DNA from: Terriglobus aquaticus
Lineage (GTDB): Bacteria; Acidobacteriota; Terriglobia; Terriglobales; Acidobacteriaceae
Direction of reading: 5' to 3'
NCBI RefSeq assembly: GCF_025685415.1
Contig: NZ_JAGSYB010000001.1
Coordinates: 620,001-684,000 of the forward strand
Length of the DNA: 64,000 nucleotides
The notes under the pieces were generated by a model. The model ran no database searches. It was not told the origin of the DNA and saw only the letters and a program-made list of their open reading frames with translations. The translations under genes were made by a program, and so were the position numbers. Shown here piece by piece: positions 33,890-41,710 of this stretch; position 1 is the stretch's first letter; each line of letters begins with the position of its first letter.

Positions 33890-34732
33890 ATGGCGCATCT
33901 TGCTCCGGAAGAGCTACAGGCCAAAGCCGACGCCGCGGAGGCATTCGCGGAGGCCGCCGCGATTATGGCACACCTGCGTGCCCCTGGCGGGTGTCCCTGG
34001 GACCGCGAACAGACCCTCGACAGCATCAAGCCTCACACGCTGGAAGAGGTGTACGAGGTCTTTGACGCGATCGATCGGCGTGATTGGACCGGTCTCCAGG
34101 ACGAGCTCGGAGACCTTCTGCTGCAAGTCCTCTTCTATGCACAGATCGCCGAGGATGAAGGCCGCTTCACCATCGCACAGGTCATTCGGAACCTGAGCGC
34201 GAAGCTCCTGCGGCGTCACCCACATGTTTTCGGCAACGAAAGCGCGGCCACCGCGGACGAGGTGATTGCCACCTGGGATGGCGTGAAGCGGCAGGAGCGC
34301 TCGTCCGCGGTCAACGGACTGGCCTCCGCGTCCGGCCTGCTCGCCGGCATCTCCTCCGCCATGCCTGCCTTTACAGAGGCTCGCAAGCTCGGAAAGGCCG
34401 CAGCAGCTATCGGCTTCGATTGGCCGGATAGCAGCGGTTTGTTCGACAAAGTCGCGGAAGAAGTTCAGGAGCTTCGTGACGAAGTGATCGCGGACGGTCC
34501 AACGCAGCCGGCTCGCATGGAGGAGGAGTTCGGGGACCTCCTTTTCGTCTTGGCAAATCTCGCGCGTCACCTGAAGCTTGACCCTGAGCAGGCGCTCCGC
34601 AAGGCCAACGCGAAGTTTCGCCGTCGTTTCGAGCGCATGGAGACGTTTGCGGGTGCCACGCCGCTGTCCGCTCATTCGGCGGAACAGATGGAAGCTTTCT
34701 GGGACCGTGCCAAGCAGGAGGAGCGTGCGTGA
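33890..34732 (+). CDS. mazG: Nucleoside triphosphate pyrophosphohydrolase MazG
   Basis: 280 residues with two MazG modules. The first has CPWDREQTLDSIKPHTLEE and EVFDAIDRRDWTGLQDELGD; the second has VAEEVQELRDEV and EEEFGDLLFVLANLARHL. ExxE and ExxD metal ligands are present in both. The enzyme hydrolyses NTPs to NMP and PPi and limits aberrant nucleotides and ppGpp signalling. The ATG at 33890 begins the family N-terminus. The stop overlaps the GTG of the next gene. Confidence 0.96.
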   Translation: MAHLAPEELQAKADAAEAFAEAAAIMAHLRAPGGCPWDREQTLDSIKPHTLEEVYEVFDAIDRRDWTGLQDELGDLLLQVLFYAQIAEDEGRFTIAQVIRNLSAKLLRRHPHVFGNESAATADEVIATWDGVKRQERSSAVNGLASASGLLAGISSAMPAFTEARKLGKAAAAIGFDWPDSSGLFDKVAEEVQELRDEVIADGPTQPARMEEEFGDLLFVLANLARHLKLDPEQALRKANAKFRRRFERMETFAGATPLSAHSAEQMEAFWDRAKQEERA

Positions 34733-35511
34733 GTGAAGTACGACCGAACGCTCTGCGCACGGAACGGCTGCGAACTCTAGACCAGTTCGATCACTGCGTT
34801 GAAATCCAGCGCACAACCTGGGGCTACTCCCCGGATGAGCTCTTTCCGCGCCGCGCATTTCTGTTGGCGGAGAAACTTGGTGGCCATGTGCTTGGCGCCA
34901 TGCACGGCGACACAATCGTCGCGTTCAATCTTGCTTTTCCCGGCTACCGGGACGGGCACGCGTACCTCCACTCGCAGATGCTGGCGGTGTTGCCTGCCTA
35001 CCGCAACAGCGGTGTCGGCCGCACGTTAAAGCTGGCGCAGCGGGACATTGCGCTCGCGGACGGGTTCGATCTGATCGAGTGGACCTACGATCCGTTGGAG
35101 ATTAAGAACGCTTTCTTCAATCTGCATCGCCTGGGTGCAATCAGTCGGCGCTACGTGCGTGATTTCTACGGTCCATCCTCGTCGCCGCTGCAGGGTGGCC
35201 TGCCAACGGATCGTCTCTATGCCGAGTGGTGGATCCGCACCGCACACGTGGAACGCGCTCTCACCGCGGAACACGGGACCGAGGCAGAAGGCACAGTGGA
35301 GGTTCCCGCGGAAATTTACGCGTGGAAGGCCGATCGTGACGCTCGCGCCTCAGCAACGCAGATCCGGATTCGCCAGCAACTTGAGCATGCGTTTGCGAAG
35401 GGTCTGGCCGCAATCGATTACCTCCGCGGAGCGGACGGCCAAGGCTCGTTCCTGCTCGGCCGCGCGCCGGCGGAGACTGCCTTCTTGAAACCAACAGGGG
35501 TTCAGCTATGA
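34729..35511 (+). CDS. GNAT-family acetyltransferase-like protein
   Basis: 260 residues. The acetyl-CoA-binding portion is readable: AYLHSQMLAVLPAYRNSGVG, then RTLKLAQRD, and LIEWTYDPLEIKNAFFNLHRLG. It is of the type often annotated as a putative GNAT protein next to menC-like enolase genes. Starts at GTG overlapping the mazG stop and ends overlapping the next ATG, so mazG, this gene and the enolase gene form a coupled operon. The genetic link suggests N-acyl amino acid or menaquinone-related chemistry. Confidence 0.85.
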   Translation: MSEVRPNALRTERLRTLDQFDHCVEIQRTTWGYSPDELFPRRAFLLAEKLGGHVLGAMHGDTIVAFNLAFPGYRDGHAYLHSQMLAVLPAYRNSGVGRTLKLAQRDIALADGFDLIEWTYDPLEIKNAFFNLHRLGAISRRYVRDFYGPSSSPLQGGLPTDRLYAEWWIRTAHVERALTAEHGTEAEGTVEVPAEIYAWKADRDARASATQIRIRQQLEHAFAKGLAAIDYLRGADGQGSFLLGRAPAETAFLKPTGVQL

Positions 35512-36617
35512 AGCTTCAACAGATCACCTTGCGCGAAATCCAGATGCCGCTTGCGCACCCGTTCGTCACCAGCTTCGGTCGGACAAACACGCGTCGCATT
35601 CTGCTGGTCCAGATCGAGAGTGACGGCGTCAGCGCATGGGGCGAGTGCGTCGCCGGGGAACACCCATACTTCTCCGACGAGATGATCGACACCGCGTGGC
35701 TCATCACGGAATCCGAGCTCGTACCGCGGCTCCTCGGCAAGACATTGGAGAAGGGAAGCGACATCCCCGCTCTACTCGAGCAGGTTCGCGGCCATCGGAT
35801 GGCCAAGGCTGCGGTGGAGAACGCCGTCTGGGACATGGAGGCGCAGGTCAAGGGCGTCTCGCTCGCCCGGCTGCTGGGCGGCACGCGAGATCGCATCGCA
35901 TGCGGCGTCTCGATCGGCATGCAGGACACCATGGACGAGCAACTCGCCAAGGTCGAGCAGGAGGTCGCCGCGGGCTACCAGCGCATCAAGCTCAAGTGCA
36001 AGCCCGGTTGGGACACGGAAATGTTTGCAGCGGTTCGCAAGCGCTGGCCCGACATTCTTCTCAGCTGCGATGCGAACTCCGCATACCGCCTCTCCGATGC
36101 CGACCACATTGCTACCTGGGATGAGTTCAACCTGCTCATGATCGAGCAGCCCCTGTGGTACGACGACTTCTTCTTCCATGCTGAGCTCCAACGCCGAATC
36201 AAGACCGACATCTGCCTCGACGAATGCATTCGCAATCGGCGCGACGCCGATGCCGCACTGCGCCTGGGCAGCGGCCGCATCCTCAACATCAAGGTGGGTC
36301 GCGTTGGCGGCTTCAGCGAAGCGATCGCGATCCATGACATCGCCCAGCAGCATGGCGTGCCGGTTTGGTGTGGCGGCATGCTGGAGAGCGGCATCGGACG
36401 CGCTCAGAACATTGCGCTCTCGTCCCTGCCCAACTTCACGTTACCCGGCGATGTCTCCGCCTCCAAGCGCTACTGGGCACAGGACATCATCCATCCTGAG
36501 GTGACTGTTAGCCCGGAAGGTGAAATCGCTGTTCCGGCCTCACCGGGTCGTGGCTTTGAAGTAGACCAGGACCGAGTCGATGCGCTCACGGTGCGCCGTG
36601 CCCACTTCAATGGCTAG
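35508..36617 (+). CDS. menC: o-Succinylbenzoate synthase / N-acylamino acid racemase
   Basis: 369 residues of the enolase superfamily (MLE subgroup). The catalytic KxK reads IKLKCKPGW, the metal ligands are in SCDANSAYR, LLMIEQPLW and CLDECI, and the second general base in ILNIKVGRVGGF. This length and motif set fit MenC type 2 and the N-acylamino acid racemases, which cannot be separated by sequence reading. MenC makes o-succinylbenzoate in menaquinone synthesis. The GNAT gene upstream is a common partner for racemase activity. Other men genes are not in the window. Confidence 0.9.
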   Translation: MKLQQITLREIQMPLAHPFVTSFGRTNTRRILLVQIESDGVSAWGECVAGEHPYFSDEMIDTAWLITESELVPRLLGKTLEKGSDIPALLEQVRGHRMAKAAVENAVWDMEAQVKGVSLARLLGGTRDRIACGVSIGMQDTMDEQLAKVEQEVAAGYQRIKLKCKPGWDTEMFAAVRKRWPDILLSCDANSAYRLSDADHIATWDEFNLLMIEQPLWYDDFFFHAELQRRIKTDICLDECIRNRRDADAALRLGSGRILNIKVGRVGGFSEAIAIHDIAQQHGVPVWCGGMLESGIGRAQNIALSSLPNFTLPGDVSASKRYWAQDIIHPEVTVSPEGEIAVPASPGRGFEVDQDRVDALTVRRAHFNG

Positions 36618-36631
36618 TTCAGCGCGTAGTC

Positions 36632-37513
36632 TCAGCGCGTAGGCACCGTTTCAGACAGCAGCATGCGAATGGCATCGTCTCCGCTAGGAGAACTCGCCAG
36701 GCGCTGGAAGTCGGTCGCTCTCGTATCCGTGTCCATCTGCACGGTCTTCAGCATCAATTCGCGAACGCGCAGGTGCATGACGATGTGCGTGAAGGTCGAG
36801 ATGTCCTGAACCCGCCGCTGCTCATACAGAATGCTTCCGCCCGCGTACACCTTAGCGAGCAGGCCCCACGCCAGGTTTACATCGGAGCTATTTCGCAACT
36901 CCATCCGCAGCAGCCGGTGATCGTTCAGATCGATCCAGGCGCGCCCATGCAGCGCGGGCAGAATCTGCTGCGCCATGTTGGCTGGGTGAAAGGCCGGGTT
37001 CGGGTCGAAGTTCACCACGATCTGCCGATCCGGCACATCCGGCACGGGGGTCTGCTCCGGTGCCGCCGCAAACTGCATCGCGTCCGGCATCACTTCCAGC
37101 AACTCAGTGCCGTAAGTCCGGTTATGTGCCTCTTCGCGCTCACGCTGCTGCAGCTTGTTGGTCCCCAGCAGCGCTTTCAGCCGTTGCTGTTCTCCGGCAT
37201 TCTCCTCAACCGTCAGCGTCTGCCCGTTGTGTTGCAGCAGTCGCGCGACGCCGCCATCATGGCTCTCAATCTGGTCGCGCACCGTTGTTCCATGTCGGTC
37301 CTCGCGGTGCACCTGGTAGCGCAAACGCGAGTCATGCCGCTGCAGCACCTGGATCTCTTCATGGCAAACGTCCCGCATCAGCGCGCGGATATCCACCGCC
37401 GGCTCCGAACTCTGCTTCGCGCCGGAGCATGCCACCGGAGCCAGAAAACTCAACAGCACAGCGGGATAAAGCAGCGTTCTCACGTAAGGGTTGGATGCAC
37501 CAGGCGCTTCCAC
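36632..37513 (-). CDS. Predicted lipoprotein of unknown function
   Basis: 293 residues. A hydrophobic leader ends in APVACSGAKQ, a likely lipobox with the lipidated Cys. The mature part is soluble, with HVxM-like helices, FDPNPAFHPANMAQQIL and a late LRVRELMLKTVQM. No catalytic motif is seen and no family is recognised, though proteins of this kind recur in acidobacteria. The first start is GTG and the leader could begin at a later GTG (37483). Convergent with menC, divergent from bactofilin. Confidence 0.7.
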   Translation of the reverse strand: MEAPGASNPYVRTLLYPAVLLSFLAPVACSGAKQSSEPAVDIRALMRDVCHEEIQVLQRHDSRLRYQVHREDRHGTTVRDQIESHDGGVARLLQHNGQTLTVEENAGEQQRLKALLGTNKLQQREREEAHNRTYGTELLEVMPDAMQFAAAPEQTPVPDVPDRQIVVNFDPNPAFHPANMAQQILPALHGRAWIDLNDHRLLRMELRNSSDVNLAWGLLAKVYAGGSILYEQRRVQDISTFTHIVMHLRVRELMLKTVQMDTDTRATDFQRLASSPSGDDAIRMLLSETVPTR

Positions 37514-37596
37514 GTTAGCAGAACTGCACCTCCCGTTGTGCCGGTCCTTGTCCTTCGGTACACTCGCCGGGAGACGCTAGCCGCTCAGGAGCAAAC

Positions 37597-37941
37597 GTGA
37601 AACCATCGGAAGGCAGCACAGTCATCGGAAAGTCCGTGCAACTCAAGGGCGACATCACCGGCACGGAAGAACTCTATGTCGACGGCAAGATCGACGGCAC
37701 GATTCGCCTCTCCGGCAGTCGGCTCATCATCGGACCGAACGCTGAGGTCAATGCGGAGCTCTATGTGCAGGATCTGGTCGTACTGGGCCGCCAGCATGGC
37801 CCCGTAGAGGCAACCGGCCGGGTCGAGATTCGCCAAAACGGCGAGCTGATCGGCGACATCGTTGCTGCCCGTTTCTCTGTCGAGGAGAGCGCGTCAGTCC
37901 GTGGCCGTATCAGCCTTACTGGCCAGGATGGCCGCGGTTAG
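37597..37941 (+). CDS. Bactofilin-family cytoskeletal protein
   Basis: 114 residues of repeated beta-strand turns: STVIGKSVQLKGDITGTEEL, VDGKIDGTI, IIGPNAEVNAELYVQDLVV and GRVEIRQNGELIGDIVAAR, the right-handed beta-helix of the DUF583/bactofilin fold. Bactofilins polymerise without nucleotide and organise cell shape or envelope sites. A CAGGAG site precedes the GTG start. Followed 40 bases later by the methyltransferase gene. Confidence 0.92.
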   Translation: MKPSEGSTVIGKSVQLKGDITGTEELYVDGKIDGTIRLSGSRLIIGPNAEVNAELYVQDLVVLGRQHGPVEATGRVEIRQNGELIGDIVAARFSVEESASVRGRISLTGQDGRG

Positions 37942-37981
37942 ACCGGCCATCCACCCTGGCCATACTTACTTCTAAGGACCT

Positions 37982-38602
37982 ATGCGATTCTTCGGCGGGG
38001 GAGAGGCAAGAAACTCCGATCCATCCAGGCAGCGTATCCCACGTCATTCCAGCGGCTGGGCCACGCTGCGCACCTTCCTCAACGAGCAGGAAAGTCTCCG
38101 GGTCTTGGACATCGGACCCACATCGTCCACCAATATCAACCTGCTGACCAGTTGGGGACACAGCATCTACATGGCTGACCTCGCGGGTGAGGCACAGAGC
38201 TCGAATTGGATCCGTTCCGATGCAGAGCCGGGCGAGGAGTTCGACAGCGCAGCTTTCCTGGACGCGAACTTGCCCGTTGCGGGTCGCCTCTTTGACGTGG
38301 TGCTGCTTTGGGATGTGGCCGACTACTTACCCAAGAGCTTGGTGGGTCCTCTCTTCGAAAGGCTTCATGCCGTGATGGCGCCCGGTGGTCGCTTGCTTGT
38401 CTTCGGCCACGTGAAGCCGGAAACGGGATTCCATCGCTACCACCTGCGTGAGGACGAGCAGGTCGATGTTCAACCAGTCAGTGGCCTTGCCGTCCAGAAC
38501 ATCTACACCAACCGTCAGATGGAAACATTGCTGCATGAGTACTCGACGTATCGCTTCTTCCTGGCGAAAGACAACCTCCGTGAAATTTTGGTGAACCGAT
38601 GA
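37982..38602 (+). CDS. SAM-dependent methyltransferase-like protein
   Basis: 206 residues. Motif I appears as VLDIGPTSS, motif II-like acidic residue in IYMADLAG, and the post-I strand FDVVLLWDVADYL, with LHAVMAPGGRLLVFGHV as motif III. Class I methyltransferase, substrate unknown. AAGGA site before the ATG. Probably co-transcribed with the bactofilin; a terminator follows directly. Confidence 0.82.
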   Translation: MRFFGGGEARNSDPSRQRIPRHSSGWATLRTFLNEQESLRVLDIGPTSSTNINLLTSWGHSIYMADLAGEAQSSNWIRSDAEPGEEFDSAAFLDANLPVAGRLFDVVLLWDVADYLPKSLVGPLFERLHAVMAPGGRLLVFGHVKPETGFHRYHLREDEQVDVQPVSGLAVQNIYTNRQMETLLHEYSTYRFFLAKDNLREILVNR

Positions 38603-38604
38603 AA

Positions 38605-38640
38605 GTACAAGGCCGCCCACTGTTCGGGCGGCCTTTGTAC
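38605..38640. terminator. Bidirectional terminator
   Basis: A near-perfect inverted repeat, gtacaaggccgccc against gggcggcctttgtac, lies between the convergent methyltransferase and Lys/Arg-rich protein genes. T-rich ends on both sides let it serve either direction. Confidence 0.85.
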
Positions 38641-38658
38641 TTCCAAAACTGTCCAGCG

Positions 38659-38907
38659 CTAGTTCTCTTTGCGCCGTTCGGCCCAACGCCGCTTCTGCGC
38701 TTCGGCGATCCGCTTGCGGGCATCCGCACTCAAGTTGCGCTTCTTCTTCACTCCGCTCTTGGCTGCTGCCGGAGCTGCTGGTCCGGCGTTCTTGCGGGGC
38801 CCCTTGCGCCCAGTGTTGGTGGTGCTCGTGCCTTGCAACAGAGCCTTTGCCTGCTCCAACTTACTGATCTGTGCGTCGATCTCCGCGATGATACGGCTGA
38901 CTTCCAA
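38659..38907 (-). CDS. Small basic protein with a Lys/Arg-rich tail
   Basis: 82 residues from a TTG at 38907 that has GGGGGAG at 7 bases; an ATG at 38946 gives 95 residues but lacks such a site. An N-terminal amphipathic helix (IIAEIDAQISKLEQAKALLQ) is followed by a Gly/Pro/Lys-rich linker and the tail LSADARKRIAEAQKRRWAER. Similar tails are found in small acidobacterial proteins of unknown function. The charge suggests DNA or RNA binding. The helix may form a coiled coil. Confidence 0.7.
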   Translation of the reverse strand: MEVSRIIAEIDAQISKLEQAKALLQGTSTTNTGRKGPRKNAGPAAPAAAKSGVKKKRNLSADARKRIAEAQKRRWAERRKEN

Positions 38908-39001
38908 GGCTACACTCCCCCTACCGGGTTGATTGACCGCAAGCATGTTGATGCTATGCGGATTGATTGAACTGCTTCAGCTTACTACGTGAGCGGTCCT
39001 C

Positions 39002-41377
39002 TTAGTTTCGAGTTTCTGCCAGGGAATACCCGGGAGATTCTTCCTGGTCATCCTCTTCAAACCGAGAAGGTAAGCCAAGACCGCGACGTTCTTTCTCGTG
39101 CAGAATGTTCTCTTCTAACTCTCGCAGGGTGCCTGCACGATCGGCGGCGAAGTCACTTGCCAACCGGGTAAGTGCGTATGACACCACGTCCGAGTGATGC
39201 AGGTGCTCCATATTTGCGTCACGGCGAAAGTTCAGCCACAGCCGGTGGACCAGTTGCACGTCGCTCGCCGGAATACTCGGAGCGTGCGGACCGATGTGGA
39301 AGCTTTCCGCGTCACCCGCAGGCGGGATCACATAGAAGGTAAATTGGCGCTTAGGTTCCGGCAGGCTTTCCCACGCCTGTCCCACATAAAACGCCTGCTC
39401 CTGCGCGGTCAGTTTGGTGGAAAGCCCCGAGACCACTGCCGCCGCATCCAGTGAGTTTGCAGTCCGCACAATCGCAGCGAAGATATCTCCCGCAGGAACT
39501 ACCAATAGGGAAATGTGCTTCCCGAAACTCTCCGCAACCGACACTGCCTTGGTAAACAGCATCTGTTCGTGTTCGCTGAACAACTGCTCTGAAGCATCCA
39601 CATACTCAGGACCACCGGCTCCCATCATGCGGGCGGCCAGAACCACCAGATCCTGCTCGTCTGTATCTGTCCTCGCCAAGGCCCACTTCAGCGCATGCGG
39701 GGTGGTCGCGTCGCGCATCGTCACCAGCACACCGCCAGAGCGGATCGCCAAGTCGGCGCGGCCGACTTCTTCTGCATGACCGAGCTGGAAGTGCTCCTTC
39801 ATCTGTCGTTCCGTGACCTTGGAGCGCCGCTTGTTATGCCGCTCGGACAACGAAAAGATAACGAAGAACGCAATCGCGAAAACGATGCCGCTTACCGTCG
39901 CAACCTGCTTCGTGAACAGGTTCACGATGGCGGTCGTCAGCAGCACAAGGAATACCGCCATCAGGCCGATCGGTATCTCCTGATTTCCGATACGCAGGTT
40001 GAGCGGTACCTTGAACCCACGTTCCCCTTTGTACTTCCAGCGCAGCACCAACATCGCCAAGGCGTTGAAGGTGAAGCTCCAGATCACGCCAAAGGCGTAG
40101 GCCTCGCCAATCAGCAGCACATCGCCATGCGTGATCAGGATCACGAAGATTTGCATCAACGCGACCAGGTTCACGATGCGATAGCTTGTGCCAAATCGCT
40201 TGTGTGGCTTCCGGAACCAGTCGGTGAGTACACCGTCCTCAGCCACGCGCATCAGCACGCCAGTTGAACCAACGATGGCCGTGTTGACAGCGCCACCCAG
40301 GATCAGGAACCCGACGATCACGACGAAGATGCGGAAGGCGATTCGCAGGCCCAGCGGGCCAACCATATACATCGCCATGCCAGCGATCAGGTTATCGCCA
40401 TACTGACTCACTCGCACCGAATCCGGGATGATCATCACGGCCAGCAGGGAACCTAGGCCGGTGAACACTGTGCTGTACACCGCAATGATGAACGCGGCCC
40501 GCTTCAGGTTTTTCAGCTTTGGGTGCTGAATCTCGCGGTTCACCTGGGCCAGCGATTCTTCGCCGCTCATGGCCAGCACGGAGTGCCCGAAAGCCATCAG
40601 GATGCCGAACAGTCCGAGCGTGTGCGCAAACTTGGTGTGCTTCAGAAAGCCGAGAGCTTCGTTCGAGAACCTCAGGTTTGCCGGCGTCGGCAAGGGCGGC
40701 AGGTGAGCTCCAATATGCAGCACCGTGTATCCGCCCCAAAGCAGTAGCACCACAACCATCACGGTCGTGATCTTCATGATCGTCAGAGCCTTCTCGCTCG
40801 ACTCTTCGATACCCTTGGTGTTCTGCCACCAGAAATAGACCGTTATCACTAGGGCGATGAAGGCTGACGTCACATTGACGTTGAATTGTCGCGGCTGTCC
40901 GGCCGCGTTCAGCAACAGGTGATTGAAGCGTGGCGAGCTTGCCATCTGCGCCAGCAACCCGTTCAGCAATCCCACGATGTACTGGCCCGCCGACACACCT
41001 GAGATGGGGCCGGTCAATACATAGTCAAACATCAGTGCAGAAACGCTGAGTTTGGCAAAGGTGCCGCCCAGGGCTTCTTTCACAATGCGATACACGCCGC
41101 CGCGCGTAAACATGGAACAACTTTCCACGTACACGGCGCGCACCGAATACGCGAACAGCATCACGCCAAGAATGAACCACGGAGCGGCTTTGCCTACGGC
41201 AGCTTCTGCGATACCGCCTGCGTAGAAAGCGGACGAGCCCAGATCATTCAGAACAATCGCCGCGGCGCGCCAGAACGAAATGAACGTCAGCATCACGGAG
41301 GACGCGACGACCAACCGAACTCGCTTTGGCTCTGCTGGAAGGGAGGAAGGAACAGCGTGGTTGCGTTTAAACGCCAT
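39002..41377 (-). CDS. APC-family amino acid permease with C-terminal soluble domain
   Basis: 791 residues. About 12 membrane helices span residues 20-510, with the APC-type first helix FISFWRAAAIVLNDLGSSAFY and GPISGVSAGQYIVGLLNG. The remaining roughly 280 residues are cytoplasmic and resemble universal-stress-type folds (GGVLVTMRDATTPHALKWAL, then EQDLVVLAARMMG and ISLLVVPAGD). This APC plus USP-like layout is known for bacterial transporters. The substrate is probably an amino acid or polyamine. A 38-residue basic tail ends the protein. Confidence 0.9.
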   Translation of the reverse strand: MAFKRNHAVPSSLPAEPKRVRLVVASSVMLTFISFWRAAAIVLNDLGSSAFYAGGIAEAAVGKAAPWFILGVMLFAYSVRAVYVESCSMFTRGGVYRIVKEALGGTFAKLSVSALMFDYVLTGPISGVSAGQYIVGLLNGLLAQMASSPRFNHLLLNAAGQPRQFNVNVTSAFIALVITVYFWWQNTKGIEESSEKALTIMKITTVMVVVLLLWGGYTVLHIGAHLPPLPTPANLRFSNEALGFLKHTKFAHTLGLFGILMAFGHSVLAMSGEESLAQVNREIQHPKLKNLKRAAFIIAVYSTVFTGLGSLLAVMIIPDSVRVSQYGDNLIAGMAMYMVGPLGLRIAFRIFVVIVGFLILGGAVNTAIVGSTGVLMRVAEDGVLTDWFRKPHKRFGTSYRIVNLVALMQIFVILITHGDVLLIGEAYAFGVIWSFTFNALAMLVLRWKYKGERGFKVPLNLRIGNQEIPIGLMAVFLVLLTTAIVNLFTKQVATVSGIVFAIAFFVIFSLSERHNKRRSKVTERQMKEHFQLGHAEEVGRADLAIRSGGVLVTMRDATTPHALKWALARTDTDEQDLVVLAARMMGAGGPEYVDASEQLFSEHEQMLFTKAVSVAESFGKHISLLVVPAGDIFAAIVRTANSLDAAAVVSGLSTKLTAQEQAFYVGQAWESLPEPKRQFTFYVIPPAGDAESFHIGPHAPSIPASDVQLVHRLWLNFRRDANMEHLHHSDVVSYALTRLASDFAADRAGTLRELEENILHEKERRGLGLPSRFEEDDQEESPGYSLAETRN

Positions 41378-41484
41378 TGTTTTGGTTGTGCGTCAGCGCC
41401 CACTCTGTTCGTGGATCAAACCAACACCCAAAGAGAAGAATAGCGTCCATGCTTCTGCTCAGTCAACCGAAGCGGCTCCGCGAC

Positions 41485-41646
41485 TCAGCCTCGGGGGTCA
41501 GTCGCCGTGCCGGGCTCGTCCTCAGCCGCAAAGTCGATCACATCATGCACGAACGTGATGGCGACCACCACCGTCGATCCGACCATGCCGACGATGAAGA
41601 GCGGTACCAGAATGCTCCGCAGCAGCGCCATCACCATCTCAAGCAT
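41485..41646 (-). CDS. Small single-span membrane protein
   Basis: 53 residues starting MLEMVMALLRSILV. One hydrophobic helix (LVPLFIVGMVGSTVVVAI) is followed by a short acidic tail (VHDVIDFAAEDEPG). The start at 41646 removes a non-family upstream extension. Function unknown; it is divergent from lnt, with about 65 bases between. Confidence 0.6.
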   Translation of the reverse strand: MLEMVMALLRSILVPLFIVGMVGSTVVVAITFVHDVIDFAAEDEPGTATDPRG

Positions 41647-41710
41647 GTAATCAGTGTATCGCCACGCAATCGGCAGTGTCACGGCATCTCCCGGTGATAG
41701 ACTCCCGGCG

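Noticed and set aside
33914-34915. A 333-codon leftward open frame opposite mazG
   Set aside because: Shadow of MazG and the GNAT gene in a GC-rich region; no conserved motif.
38605-38640. A hairpin near 38.6 kb as a regulatory RNA
   Set aside because: It is a simple terminator between convergent genes.
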